From the NCBI RefSeq assembly GCF_902493135.1, contig NZ_CABUOD010000007.1:73989-137988 (forward strand): DNA of 64,000 nucleotides. The letters are read 5' to 3'. The notes beneath the pieces were generated by a model that was not told where the DNA came from, did no database searches, and saw only the letters and a program-made list of their open reading frames with translations. This document shows, one piece after another, positions 1 to 7,487 of the stretch. The DNA is from an uncultured Parabacteroides sp. Its GTDB lineage: Bacteria; Bacteroidota; Bacteroidia; Bacteroidales; Tannerellaceae. How positions within the stretch are numbered: position 1 is the stretch's first letter; each line of letters starts with the position of its first letter. Position numbers and translations under genes: made by a program.

Positions 1-482
1 ATAAGGATCTCTTTATGAAGTTGGAACTCGGTTCCATCACGGCAGCCGGGTTCCGCGACGGCATCCGCCATCTGACGCAGCAGCCTTTGACGGACGAGCA
101 GATCGATGCCGCCTGGATCGCCATGCTCGATGATGTCCCCGATTATAAGCTGGATCTTTTGCTCGACCTCCGCAAACGCTACAATACGATGCTGCTCAGC
201 AATACGAACGAGATTCATTGGGACTGGTCGGAAAAGACCTGTTTCTCTTATAAAGGCCGCCATGCTTCCGACTTTTTCAATCATATCTATCTTTCCTACC
301 GCCTCCATCTGCTGAAACCCGATGCCGGAATTTTCGAATACGTCTTGCAAGACGCCGGCATACGTCCGGAAGAAACTCTTTTCATAGACGATGCCGTCCC
401 CAATTGCCGTACGGCGGAATCGCTCGGATTCCATACCTATACGCCGCAACCCCGCGAGGACTGGTCGCACTTGTTCGGATAG
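1..482 (+). CDS. HAD-superfamily hydrolase (subfamily IA), 5' end missing
   Basis: The frame is open from the first bases of the window, with sense codons before the ATG at 15, so the gene starts outside. What remains is the C-terminal two thirds of a HAD phosphatase. Motif II is visible as LLLSNTNE, the conserved Lys as LLKPDAGIF, and the motif III-IV acidic stretch as LFIDDAVPNC. The N-terminal motif I with the nucleophilic Asp would lie upstream. The family dephosphorylates small sugar phosphates or nucleotides in the cytoplasm; the substrate cannot be named. Similar Bacteroidales proteins are usually close to 205 residues, so about 45 residues are missing. Confidence 0.85.
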   Translation, partial: KDLFMKLELGSITAAGFRDGIRHLTQQPLTDEQIDAAWIAMLDDVPDYKLDLLLDLRKRYNTMLLSNTNEIHWDWSEKTCFSYKGRHASDFFNHIYLSYRLHLLKPDAGIFEYVLQDAGIRPEETLFIDDAVPNCRTAESLGFHTYTPQPREDWSHLFG

Positions 483-581
483 TCCGCCTGTTCCGAAAGT
501 TGTTAATTAACTCATTTCGGACAACCATATTTGCCGTTAGTTGTTTTGATAAGACAAAAAACGAAACAAATAAGGTTCATT

Positions 582-1544
582 ATGAATAGGTCTATTATAA
601 CGATGTTTATCGCTGCTGCCCTGTTGGGCAGTTGTTCCAATGATGACGATGACAAGACGGGCAACGACGGCCGGCAATTGGTTTCGCCGGAAATGGCCGA
701 TATGGCTGTCTCGTCGACTACCGCTTTTACGGGGGCATTGATGGTGCTTCCTTGTATGGCGGATACGTCCCTCTATTATGGCAATTATAATAAGAATGGA
801 GAGCTAAGCCCCGTACATGGCTACTATACGGTCGGCAGCGGTTCGATTGCCGCCAGTCCGATTCCGGTCCGTCTTCCGGTTGGCGATTACAACTTCCTGT
901 ATTGGGGGATACTGAAGAATAGCCAGGCGGATTCGACTTATGATGCGGTTGCCATTCTTGAACCCCCTTTGCGGACGGGAACCAACCTGGCGGAACTGTC
1001 TTACTCGTTGCGGTTGGAAAACTATTCGGATACGACGTATTATCCCGTTTTCGACTTTGTCTATGCCGTACAGCCGGTCCGTGTCGGCATCGACAAGATG
1101 AAAGCGACCTTGCAACGGGCCGTCACCGGCTTGAAAATAACGATCGTCGATCACGACGGATCGACGATGGATTCCAGTATCGCCAATGCACGCATCCTGG
1201 TGAGCGGCATTGCCGGCAAACTGAACTATTACACGGCGGAACCTTCGGATTTCACAAAAACCGTAGCTTTCCCGCTCACCATGTCGAAAGACAGCCTTTC
1301 CCTTTCGGCCAATTCTACGGTGATGATGTTCCCTTCCGGCCCGTCTCCTGATTTGACAATCGTCCTGTATCTGAAAAGCGGCCAACAGAAGAGATTCGGC
1401 AAGCCCCTTGCCGGTCCGCTGACAGCCGGAAACCGTCTGACCCTGGATGTCTCGTTAGGCGACCTGTATGTCGAGGAAGGTTCATCCGACGGCTTTGAAG
1501 TCAAAGAGTGGAACGAAAAGACCGAGTCGATCGACTTTCCGTAA
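582..1544 (+). CDS. Fimbrillin-like (FimB/Mfa2-type) lipoprotein
   Basis: The ATG at 582 opens a lipoprotein signal peptide ending in the lipobox LLGSC, followed by an acidic stretch (SNDDDD) typical of surface-exported Bacteroidetes lipoproteins. An upstream in-frame ATG at 531 lies inside a promoter-like region (near-match -7 box at 526-533), so I reject it. The body looks like two beta-sandwich modules. The segment LQRAVTGLKITI and the C-terminal pattern with LTLDV followed by EWNEK resemble FimB/Mfa2 anchor subunits of type V pili. No fimbrial major subunit lies next to it, so it would be a lone anchor or accessory. The family assignment rests on pattern only. Confidence 0.6.
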   Translation: MNRSIITMFIAAALLGSCSNDDDDKTGNDGRQLVSPEMADMAVSSTTAFTGALMVLPCMADTSLYYGNYNKNGELSPVHGYYTVGSGSIAASPIPVRLPVGDYNFLYWGILKNSQADSTYDAVAILEPPLRTGTNLAELSYSLRLENYSDTTYYPVFDFVYAVQPVRVGIDKMKATLQRAVTGLKITIVDHDGSTMDSSIANARILVSGIAGKLNYYTAEPSDFTKTVAFPLTMSKDSLSLSANSTVMMFPSGPSPDLTIVLYLKSGQQKRFGKPLAGPLTAGNRLTLDVSLGDLYVEEGSSDGFEVKEWNEKTESIDFP

Positions 1545-2231
1545 CTAAATATCCTTTACTTTCAATATATTGTATGATGTTCCCACGTCATACACATCGT
1601 TCCCGTCCACCTTCTTGATGTATTTGACTACTCGGATGGTGACGGGAAGGATGATTACCTCATAAAGGGATTTCAGTACCGCTTGTGTCCCGATCATGAT
1701 AAAGAGTTCGCGAACCGGGATCAGCCCTGCGAAAGCGATCGGAAAGAAGATCATCGAATCGGCGCTCTCGCCAACGAGGGTAGAGGCGATGGCGCGCAGC
1801 GAAAAATTCTTTCCGCCGGAGGCGATCTTCATCTTGCTCATCACATAGGCATTCAGGAACGAACCGACCAGAAAAGCGATCAGGCTCGCTATGGCAATGC
1901 GCGGCGCCATCCCGAAAACAAAGTTAAACCCCTCTTCGCCTTCCCAGAATGGAGCGGCCGGCAGCATCACCGCCAGTTGGGCAAATCCGATTACCAGGAA
2001 ATTCGAAGCGAACCCGCTCCAGATAATCAGGCGTGCTTTCTTGAATCCCCATACTTCGGCGATACAGTCATTGATAATGTAGGAGATCGGGAAAACAATC
2101 AGTCCGGCGGTGGCGGTAATGCCGAATACCTGGATGACTTTGGTTTCTAACAGGTTGGAAGCAACCAGACAGATGTTGAACAGGATGCCCAGCAGCATAA
2201 ACGGTACGGTCACAGTAGATGTCTTCTGCAT
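1545..2231 (-). CDS. yhhQ: Queuosine precursor transporter, YhhQ/VUT family
   Basis: The 228-residue protein has about six hydrophobic segments and the family signature with YIINDCIAEVWGFKKAR and the later GESADSMIFFPIAFAG. YhhQ/VUT proteins import preQ0 or preQ1 for queuosine modification of tRNA. The assignment is reinforced by the preQ1-I-like riboswitch in its short leader, whose 3' end abuts the start codon. The gene is monocistronic and convergent with the fimbrillin-like gene, whose stop codon directly abuts its own. Confidence 0.9.
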   Translation of the reverse strand: MQKTSTVTVPFMLLGILFNICLVASNLLETKVIQVFGITATAGLIVFPISYIINDCIAEVWGFKKARLIIWSGFASNFLVIGFAQLAVMLPAAPFWEGEEGFNFVFGMAPRIAIASLIAFLVGSFLNAYVMSKMKIASGGKNFSLRAIASTLVGESADSMIFFPIAFAGLIPVRELFIMIGTQAVLKSLYEVIILPVTIRVVKYIKKVDGNDVYDVGTSYNILKVKDI

Positions 2232-2233
2232 AT

Positions 2234-2270
2234 TTCTTGTTTTTAACGAGGTTTAGCAAGCACTCGGTGA
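2234..2270 (-). promoter_or_regulatory. preQ1-I riboswitch overlapping the ribosome-binding region of yhhQ
   Basis: Read on the minus strand, this 37-nt stretch has the preQ1-I layout. Stem P1 is CGAG pairing with CUCG around the loop UGCUUGCUAAAC. An A-rich tail (UUAAAAACAAGAA) follows, and its CAAG can pair with CUUG in the loop to form the H-type pseudoknot. The tail resembles that of the Thermoanaerobacter tengcongensis preQ1 riboswitch, from memory. The end lies three bases before the ATG at 2231, so ligand binding should hide the ribosome-binding region and repress translation of the transporter. Confidence 0.75.
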
Positions 2271-2304
2271 ATGATGTAAAGGAACGTTTTTAATATTCCG
2301 GACG

Positions 2305-2312
2305 CAAAGATA
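2305..2312 (-). promoter_or_regulatory. -7 promoter element of yhhQ
   Basis: TATCTTTG on the minus strand matches TAnnTTTG. It predicts a start site near 2298 and a leader of about 66 nt that contains the riboswitch. Confidence 0.65.
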
Positions 2313-2346
2313 GCGATATTTTTATTTGTTTATCTGCGAAAAGATG

Positions 2347-2354
2347 TATATTTG
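2347..2354 (+). promoter_or_regulatory. -7 promoter element of the structured ncRNA
   Basis: TATATTTG matches TAnnTTTG. A TTTG at 2325-2328 is correctly placed as the -33 element, 18 bases before the -7 box. Initiation 5 to 7 bases downstream would fall at the first base of the ncRNA terminal stem. Confidence 0.7.
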
Positions 2355-2358
2355 CAGC

Positions 2359-2497
2359 ACTCAACATAATTCCCAGAAGCAGTGAACCTGCTTCTGCATG
2401 GATGCAGGCATTTTTATGCCTGTCTCTATCCCCATAGGCGGTTCCGTACCCCCGTGGGGAGCATTAATGTGCCTCCAGCTTCTGGGAAGTGTTGAGT
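2359..2497 (+). ncRNA. Structured small RNA, 6S-like / Bacteroidales-1-like candidate
   Basis: The RNA is closed by two stacked long-range stems. ACTCAACA near 2359-2366 pairs with TGTTGAGT at 2490-2497. TTCCCAGAAGC at 2370-2380 pairs with GCTTCTGGGAA at 2478-2488. Inside lie a hairpin GCAGGCAT-tttt-ATGCCTGT near 2404-2423 and a C-rich/G-rich arm CCCCA...TGGGG near 2430-2459. A canonical promoter ends just before the first stem, which fixes the 5' end. I see no U-tract, so the 3' end is probably processed. Terminal-stem RNAs of this size include 6S RNA and the Bacteroidales-1 motif; I cannot decide between them or a new family. Confidence 0.6.
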
Positions 2498-2552
2498 AAC
2501 GGGAAAGGCGGGACCGTTCTATTTTCGCCCCACTTTTAATACCTTATTTATT

Positions 2553-2954
2553 ATGGAAGCAGCAAACACCTTGACACTTCCGAAAGAAGCAGTCCAAGAA
2601 ATCTTTTTCAGGGAAGAAGCCAGCCGTATCCGGAAAGCGTTTGCCAACAAAAGCGATGAAGAAGATCTGGATTATCTCCTTCACCAGTTACGATGCATAA
2701 AAAGCCTGATGGTGCAACTGGAATTGCCTTGGGATCGCCTGATCACTGTCCTTTTCAGATGTTTCGCTTATTACATGCGGCAACCGAATGTGGAGAACAC
2801 CCGTAAAACCTACCAACTGGCTACCCAGCTGATGGATTGCATCGTCTTCATGTCCCGGAACGGAAGGGTGATGAATGCATTAGTCGAGTTCTTTGATCAC
2901 CAGATCGACGATTTGGGCAATTTGTTGGAGGAGGAGGCCGAAACGCAGCCTTAA
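2553..2954 (+). CDS. Conserved-looking hypothetical protein, all-helical
   Basis: I do not recognise this 133-residue protein. It has no signal peptide or membrane segment and is predicted mainly helical, with heptad-like leucines, a cluster RCFAYYMRQPNVENTRKTYQLA, and a very acidic tail (LLEEEAETQP). It starts 56 bases after the structured RNA. A weak -7 box TATTTTCG at 2520-2527 could drive it, or it could be read through from the RNA promoter. Codon use looks like that of its neighbours, so I take it as a real gene. Confidence 0.6.
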   Translation: MEAANTLTLPKEAVQEIFFREEASRIRKAFANKSDEEDLDYLLHQLRCIKSLMVQLELPWDRLITVLFRCFAYYMRQPNVENTRKTYQLATQLMDCIVFMSRNGRVMNALVEFFDHQIDDLGNLLEEEAETQP

Positions 2955-3043
2955 AACCGCGAGAAAGCACATATGCGAAATCGCCATTCCTCTGTCACTC
3001 TATCACACTTTGTCTTATAGGCGTTGATATACTTGCTGCGCAA

Positions 3044-3076
3044 GGAGTGATACATGCCGGATTTATGTATCACTCC
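3044..3076. repeat. Perfect 12-bp inverted repeat with 9-nt loop
   Basis: GGAGTGATACAT and ATGTATCACTCC flank a 9-base loop. It lies in the gene-free stretch between the 133-residue protein and the convergent DUF2490 gene. There is no T-run, so it is either a weak terminator or a protein or RNA site. The half-site TATCAC recurs just upstream (about 3001) and downstream (about 3080). Confidence 0.6.
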
Positions 3077-3130
3077 TGTATCACACGCCCGATTGGAATT
3101 TTACAAAGGATTAGATGCTATGGTTCCGGA

Positions 3131-3186
3131 CATCCGGGTGTAGCCGTTTCGAACATCCGGGTGTCCGGAGCGTAACACCCGGGTGT
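3131..3186. repeat. Three tandem CAYCCGGGTGT units
   Basis: CATCCGGGTGT at 3131-3141 and 3154-3164, and CACCCGGGTGT at 3176-3186, are spaced 22 to 23 bases apart. The last lies in a perfect 12-bp palindrome ACACCCGGGTGT. They sit just past the stop codon of the minus-strand DUF2490 gene. No function is evident. Confidence 0.6.
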
Positions 3187-3218
3187 AGAAAGCCGGAAGA
3201 TGGGGGTGTTGCGGACTA

Positions 3219-3869
3219 TTAGAACCGATGCGAATAGGTAAGGCCGATACCGTGGCGGTAGTTGATCGGGTCGTACACGTTGAAGGTATGGTAGCGGTAA
3301 TAGAGCTGGATGCAGTTTCGGCTATCCACCCTGTAATCGCAGCCGGCGGAATAACGGATTTTGTCGGCACGCATCTTCCCGTTGTAGCCTGCGTTGTTAA
3401 AAGGCTCGACATAGAGGAAAGGTTCGAACCCCGAAGAGGCGATCCGGCAGGAGAGGGTGAACATGCTGCGGAGGTAGAGGGTCGGATGCAGGCAATTTTT
3501 CTTGTACGTGCTCTGGAAACGCTCCCGGACCGCAATTTTAAATGCCCCGAACCGGTGGGAACCGGCGGCGTACAGGTAATAGCGGTTGCGCACTTCCTCC
3601 GATGCCTTGTAGCGGACTAACGACATATAGCCGGCTCCCGCCCGTAAGTTCGGCAAGATGCGATAGTTGATCTCTCCGGTGGTAAGGAACCATCCGGCTT
3701 CCCTGAAGTCGTCGCGCGGGCGGATATCTTCTTCCAGGACGAAGGAGAAGCGTTTGTATATTTTCCCGGACAGGCTGACTTTCAATGCGACTCCCGTACC
3801 TTCCATCGCCGGGAGCGGAGGGCACAGGAATAGAAATAAGAAGGAAAAACAACAGATCGTTACTTTCAT
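3219..3869 (-). CDS. DUF2490 outer-membrane barrel protein
   Basis: The 216-residue protein begins with a signal peptide ending near PPLPAMEG. It continues as alternating amphipathic strands and ends in an aromatic C-terminus (YSHRF), as expected of an outer-membrane barrel. The patterns VLEEDIRPRDDF and GEINYRILPNLRAGAGYMSL are typical of DUF2490. A minus-strand -7 box TACTTTTG at 3897-3904 gives a short leader. The function of DUF2490 is unknown to me. It is upstream of nothing on its strand and convergent with the 133-residue gene. Confidence 0.8.
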   Translation of the reverse strand: MKVTICCFSFLFLFLCPPLPAMEGTGVALKVSLSGKIYKRFSFVLEEDIRPRDDFREAGWFLTTGEINYRILPNLRAGAGYMSLVRYKASEEVRNRYYLYAAGSHRFGAFKIAVRERFQSTYKKNCLHPTLYLRSMFTLSCRIASSGFEPFLYVEPFNNAGYNGKMRADKIRYSAGCDYRVDSRNCIQLYYRYHTFNVYDPINYRHGIGLTYSHRF

Positions 3870-3956
3870 GGCGGAATATGGCGTTTGTTATCTGGGCAAA
3901 AGTATAAAAAAATGAAGTCCCTTCCGCATACATGCCTGATAATTCCGGCTTATAAT

Positions 3957-5498
3957 TTAGTAGATGTTGGCCATGCTTACCAGCGGCTCGTACAGTTTCT
4001 CTATATCCTGCGCATCCAGTTCGATCGTGAGTTGGTCGCCGGGGAGGATGGTTTGTCCGGCGGGAGAGATGTCTTTGCGGTCGCGGTGGATATTCAGGAT
4101 GACACAGTGGTTGGGGAGTTCGAGCGTGTCGACCTCTTTCCTGTCGAAATAGGCTCCGGCCATCACTTCGACGTTCAGTGTCAGCCGCTTTTGCTCCCGG
4201 AAGAACGGCTTGTTGATCATCTCTTCATAAAACATCACGTTGAACGGCTTGATCTCCAGCAACTCCGTGAAGTAGTAGGTGAGTCCGCCCACCACGATGG
4301 AGGGATAGAAGATCTCGAAATGCCCGGTGATCTCCGTGATCAGGATGATGGCTGTGATAGGCGTGCGGACGACGGCAATCAGGAAGGCGGCCATCCCGAT
4401 CAGCATGATATAGCTCACGCTTTCCATCCCGATGATCCCGTGTTGCACCAGGAGAAGGGCGTATAGCTTGCCGATCAGCCCGCCTGTTACCAAAGTCGGG
4501 ATAAAGCTGCCCCCCGGCAGCCCGGAGGAGAACGAAAAGACCGTGAAGACCATGTGCAGGAGCATCATTCCGGCAATCCAATAGATGTTGCTGTTACCGC
4601 CTTCCGCCTGCTGCATCAGGAACTGTTCGCCTCCGCCTGTCAGGTCGGTGATCGTCAAGGAGATGGCATAGGCCATAGCCATGAGGCCCAGAAGCTTGAT
4701 GTATTCCGGTTGGCGGATAGCCGGGTACATCCGTTTGGCGTAAAGCATCAGGAGGGAATAGAATTTGCCGAAGACCGAAACGATGACGGCAAACAGGAGG
4801 TACAGCTTGATGTGCAGCCCCAGCGTGATGTCGGGCACGATGGCCTGTATGTCATGGTACGGATTGATCGGGAAGATCGTGCTGGCGATCGCGCCGGCGA
4901 CGACGCCTGCCAGGATGGTCGTAATGGCTGTTTTCGGAGCGTCGAAGCGTTCGATCGATTCGATCACCAGCGTGGCCGCGGCGAGTGGCGCGGTAAAGGC
5001 TGCCGCCAGTCCGGCGCCTGCACCTGCCGAGAGGAGCTGCTTGCGTTCGCCGCTCAGGATATGCCCCCATTTGCCGACCAGGTCGCCTATGTAGGAACCC
5101 ATCTGTACGGAAGGCCCTTCGCGTCCCATCGAAAGGCCGCTGCTGAGCGTCAGGACGCCTCCGGCAAATTTGGCTAAAAGCTGGCGGAAGGAATGTTCGT
5201 ATTCGATACGTCCGTTGATCGCGCCCCGGGTCTGCGAAATGCCTCCGCCTCCGATGTAAGGCCACCGCCTGACCATCCAGGCGACGAGGCAGAGGACGCC
5301 CCACAGGGCAAGGAATAAGGCGATATGCTCATACCAGGGGGGCGAAGACCGGAAGAAGCTCTTCCGCATATTGAAGAAAAGTTGCAGCAGATAGTGGTAA
5401 GGAACCGCCACCAGCCCGGTCAGCAGCCCCACGATCAGGCTCACGAAATAGAGCCTGGCATCTACCAGCTTCAGCTTTACTATCCGATTCATCTTCAT
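3957..5498 (-). CDS. ClC-family chloride channel/transporter with C-terminal RCK_C (TrkA-C) domain
   Basis: Residues 1 to about 430 form the ClC membrane domain. It contains GREGPSVQ with the gating Glu at 127, GLPGGSFIPTL in the place of the GxFxP motif, and an internal-repeat topology. Residues about 440 to 513 form a soluble TrkA-C type domain. Two filter features differ from Escherichia coli ClC: GSGIP is GGGIS at 84-88, and the pair EE that includes the proton glutamate (E203) reads ES at 180-181. ClC proteins move chloride or other anions, as H+-coupled antiporters or as channels. The gene is monocistronic and its stop codon follows the DUF2490 promoter closely. Confidence 0.88.
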   Translation of the reverse strand: MKMNRIVKLKLVDARLYFVSLIVGLLTGLVAVPYHYLLQLFFNMRKSFFRSSPPWYEHIALFLALWGVLCLVAWMVRRWPYIGGGGISQTRGAINGRIEYEHSFRQLLAKFAGGVLTLSSGLSMGREGPSVQMGSYIGDLVGKWGHILSGERKQLLSAGAGAGLAAAFTAPLAAATLVIESIERFDAPKTAITTILAGVVAGAIASTIFPINPYHDIQAIVPDITLGLHIKLYLLFAVIVSVFGKFYSLLMLYAKRMYPAIRQPEYIKLLGLMAMAYAISLTITDLTGGGEQFLMQQAEGGNSNIYWIAGMMLLHMVFTVFSFSSGLPGGSFIPTLVTGGLIGKLYALLLVQHGIIGMESVSYIMLIGMAAFLIAVVRTPITAIILITEITGHFEIFYPSIVVGGLTYYFTELLEIKPFNVMFYEEMINKPFFREQKRLTLNVEVMAGAYFDRKEVDTLELPNHCVILNIHRDRKDISPAGQTILPGDQLTIELDAQDIEKLYEPLVSMANIY

Positions 5499-5529
5499 CT
5501 CCCCTTAAACAGGAAGCGAAGCCCCTTAG

Positions 5530-5566
5530 TTTAATTTTTAATTCTTAATTCTTAATTTTTAATTTT
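5530..5566. repeat. AT-rich TTAATTCTTAATT repeat
   Basis: This stretch is built from TTAATTTTTAATTC units. Copies of the same motif on either strand occur near 8440-8475, 39116-39143 and 56245-56290, always touching a start or stop codon. Confidence 0.5.
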
Positions 5567-6428
5567 AAAAGCATCGGATATACCCCAACGACCAGCTCTC
5601 ATACAGGTTATCCTTCATCCCGTGTGTATAGCGGAAGGAGAGGATGTTTTTCTTGATCTCGTATCTGAGGTTGTTGCGCCAGTGCATGGGGCGGTCGCCG
5701 TTGTTCTCGTATCCGTGAAATCCGGTGAGGTTGGTGGCGAGCGTGAACCCCCTGTATTTTCCGGTGAACCCGATCCCGTAGGTGATGGCGTCGTTCTGGC
5801 GGTGCTCCATGTCGTTCGTCATCCAGCAATAGAACCCGGCGAGCGCCTGCATACGGACCGAGGCTTTCCCGTCGGCGCTTTTCCACAGGTTCCGGCCTAC
5901 GTTTACATCGAACCAGTAGGAGGCGGCATCGGTAAAACGGGCGTCGCACAGGCGGCCTCCGCTGGCCGTCTTGATGTTGGCGCTGAGGGTCGCATCCACC
6001 CATTTCTCGCTTTTCAGGACTTGGAAAAAGGAACTGATCACGATGTCGCCGTTATATTTGATCGGGCTTTCCGTCTCTACGGCAAAGCGTTCGTCGCGCG
6101 TTTCCGGCGTCATCTTGTATTTTTCCTTGAAGCACCAGTTCACTTCGACGCCCGCACGCCCCCTGAAGAACGGCAGCAGGGCGCGCCCCACGATGTCCCA
6201 GGTCTTGTCGCCCGTATAATAATGGTATTCGCCCCGTACTTCCGCCTCGTACCGCTCGCTTACCTGCCCGTCCCTCATTTCCGGCATCGGGAAAGCGTTC
6301 GGGCCGAAATAGCGCGGGGAGTAGATGAGCAGTTCTGTCTTGTCACGCCAGCTGTCGGCATGGCTGTCGGTTGCGGAAAGAGCAAATATGGATGTTGCCA
6401 GTAGTATTCGGAATAGATATTTCATCAT
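5565..6428 (-). CDS. Outer-membrane barrel protein of unknown function
   Basis: The start is placed at one of two adjacent ATG codons (6428 or 6425). The -7 box TACTTTTG at 6451-6458 puts transcription initiation near 6444, so the upstream in-frame ATG at 6461 cannot be used. A signal peptide ends around SATDSHADS. The rest alternates polar and hydrophobic residues and ends in YIRCF, as in outer-membrane barrels. A phospholipase-like or DUF-type barrel is possible but I see no catalytic motif. It is divergent from the ThuA gene and shares its promoter region. Confidence 0.6.
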   Translation of the reverse strand: MMKYLFRILLATSIFALSATDSHADSWRDKTELLIYSPRYFGPNAFPMPEMRDGQVSERYEAEVRGEYHYYTGDKTWDIVGRALLPFFRGRAGVEVNWCFKEKYKMTPETRDERFAVETESPIKYNGDIVISSFFQVLKSEKWVDATLSANIKTASGGRLCDARFTDAASYWFDVNVGRNLWKSADGKASVRMQALAGFYCWMTNDMEHRQNDAITYGIGFTGKYRGFTLATNLTGFHGYENNGDRPMHWRNNLRYEIKKNILSFRYTHGMKDNLYESWSLGYIRCF

Positions 6429-6450
6429 GGATATGTTTTTCTTAAGGGCA

Positions 6451-6458
6451 CAAAAGTA
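6451..6458 (-). promoter_or_regulatory. -7 promoter element that decides the start of the barrel gene
   Basis: TACTTTTG on the minus strand matches TAnnTTTG and lies downstream of the longest possible start at 6461, excluding it. Confidence 0.65.
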
Positions 6459-6478
6459 CATATTTCATATTGATTTAG

Positions 6479-6486
6479 TACATTTG
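6479..6486 (+). promoter_or_regulatory. -7 promoter element of the ThuA-domain gene
   Basis: TACATTTG matches TAnnTTTG; the start site near 6493 gives a leader of about 25 nt. Confidence 0.65.
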
Positions 6487-6517
6487 CTTCATACAAATCT
6501 TTAAACCATAGAATACC

Positions 6518-7426
6518 ATGAGACATTTACATTTAGGAAAGCTGCTTTTCGTTGTCTTTTCCCTTTTGTTCGCTTGTACGGTTTCGGCGCGTAAACCGAT
6601 TAAAACATTACTGATCACAGGACAAAACAACCATAACTGGCAGGTGAGCCACGTTGTGCTGAAGCAAATCCTGGAAAATTCCGGCCGTTTCGATGTGGAC
6701 TTTGCCGTCTCTCCCGGACAGGGAAAGGATATGTCCGGCTTTGTGCTCGACTTCAGCCCTTACCAATTGGTCGTGCTGGACTATAACGGCGATTCGTGGC
6801 CGGAGGAGACGAACCGCCGCTTCCTGGAATATGTGCAGAACGGCGGCGGCGTTGTCATCTACCATGCGGCCGACAATGCTTTCTCCAAGTGGCCGGAGTT
6901 CAACAAGATCTGTGCCTTGGGGGGCTGGGAAGGACGTAATGAGAATTCCGGTCCGTATGTGTATTGGCAGGACGGCAAGCTGGTCAAGGACAGCTCGGCG
7001 GGTGTCGGCGGTTCGCATGGACGCCAGCACGAATATGTGTTGAACGGGCGTGACAAAGTGCATCCGATCATGAAAGGCCTGCCCTTGAAATGGCGCCATG
7101 CCAAAGACGAACTTTACGACCGTATGCGGGGTCCGGGCAATATCCGGGATATTTTGTACACGGCCTATTCGGATAAGGAAACCAATGGTTCCGGCCGTGA
7201 AGAGCCGCTGGTCTTTACTGTCGATTACGGGAATGCCCGCATCTTCCATACGATGCTTGGTCATGCCGGCGCTACTCCGGAAGATAATATCGCGATGCAG
7301 TGTACAGGCTTCCAGGTGCTTTTGCTTCGCGGCGCCGAATGGGCGGCAACCGGAAAAGTGACCCAGAAAGTCCCCAAAGACTTCCCGACGGAGACGACTT
7401 GTTCTTATCGGAAAGATTATAAGTGA
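6518..7426 (+). CDS. ThuA domain-containing secreted protein
   Basis: After a signal sequence (residues 1-24, with LLFACTVSA; secretory or lipoprotein) the protein follows the ThuA fold, a class I glutamine amidotransferase-like Rossmann domain. The pattern includes KTLLITGQNNHNW, YQLVVLDYNG, VQNGGGVVIYHAAD, and near the end the ARIFHTMLGHAG segment with conserved His. ThuA proteins are linked to trehalose and other sugar utilisation and often accompany glycoside hydrolases; no such partner is next to this one. The Cys of classical amidotransferases is absent. The gene is followed by a strong inverted repeat that ends transcription from both sides. Confidence 0.85.
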   Translation: MRHLHLGKLLFVVFSLLFACTVSARKPIKTLLITGQNNHNWQVSHVVLKQILENSGRFDVDFAVSPGQGKDMSGFVLDFSPYQLVVLDYNGDSWPEETNRRFLEYVQNGGGVVIYHAADNAFSKWPEFNKICALGGWEGRNENSGPYVYWQDGKLVKDSSAGVGGSHGRQHEYVLNGRDKVHPIMKGLPLKWRHAKDELYDRMRGPGNIRDILYTAYSDKETNGSGREEPLVFTVDYGNARIFHTMLGHAGATPEDNIAMQCTGFQVLLLRGAEWAATGKVTQKVPKDFPTETTCSYRKDYK

Positions 7427-7428
7427 TG

Positions 7429-7479
7429 GTTACTTTTGGCTTGATCCAAAAGTAATCAAAAGATCAAGCCAAAAGTAAC
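7429..7479. terminator. 18-bp perfect inverted repeat between convergent genes, probable bidirectional terminator
   Basis: GTTACTTTTGGCTTGATC at 7429-7446 and its exact complement at 7462-7479 enclose 15 bases (CAAAAGTAATCAAAA). It separates the convergent ThuA gene and cysK. Elements with the core TTACTTTTGGCTTGATC recur in Bacteroidales genomes as far as I recall, so this may be a dispersed repeat reused as terminator. Confidence 0.7.
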
Positions 7480-7487
7480 AGATAAGT

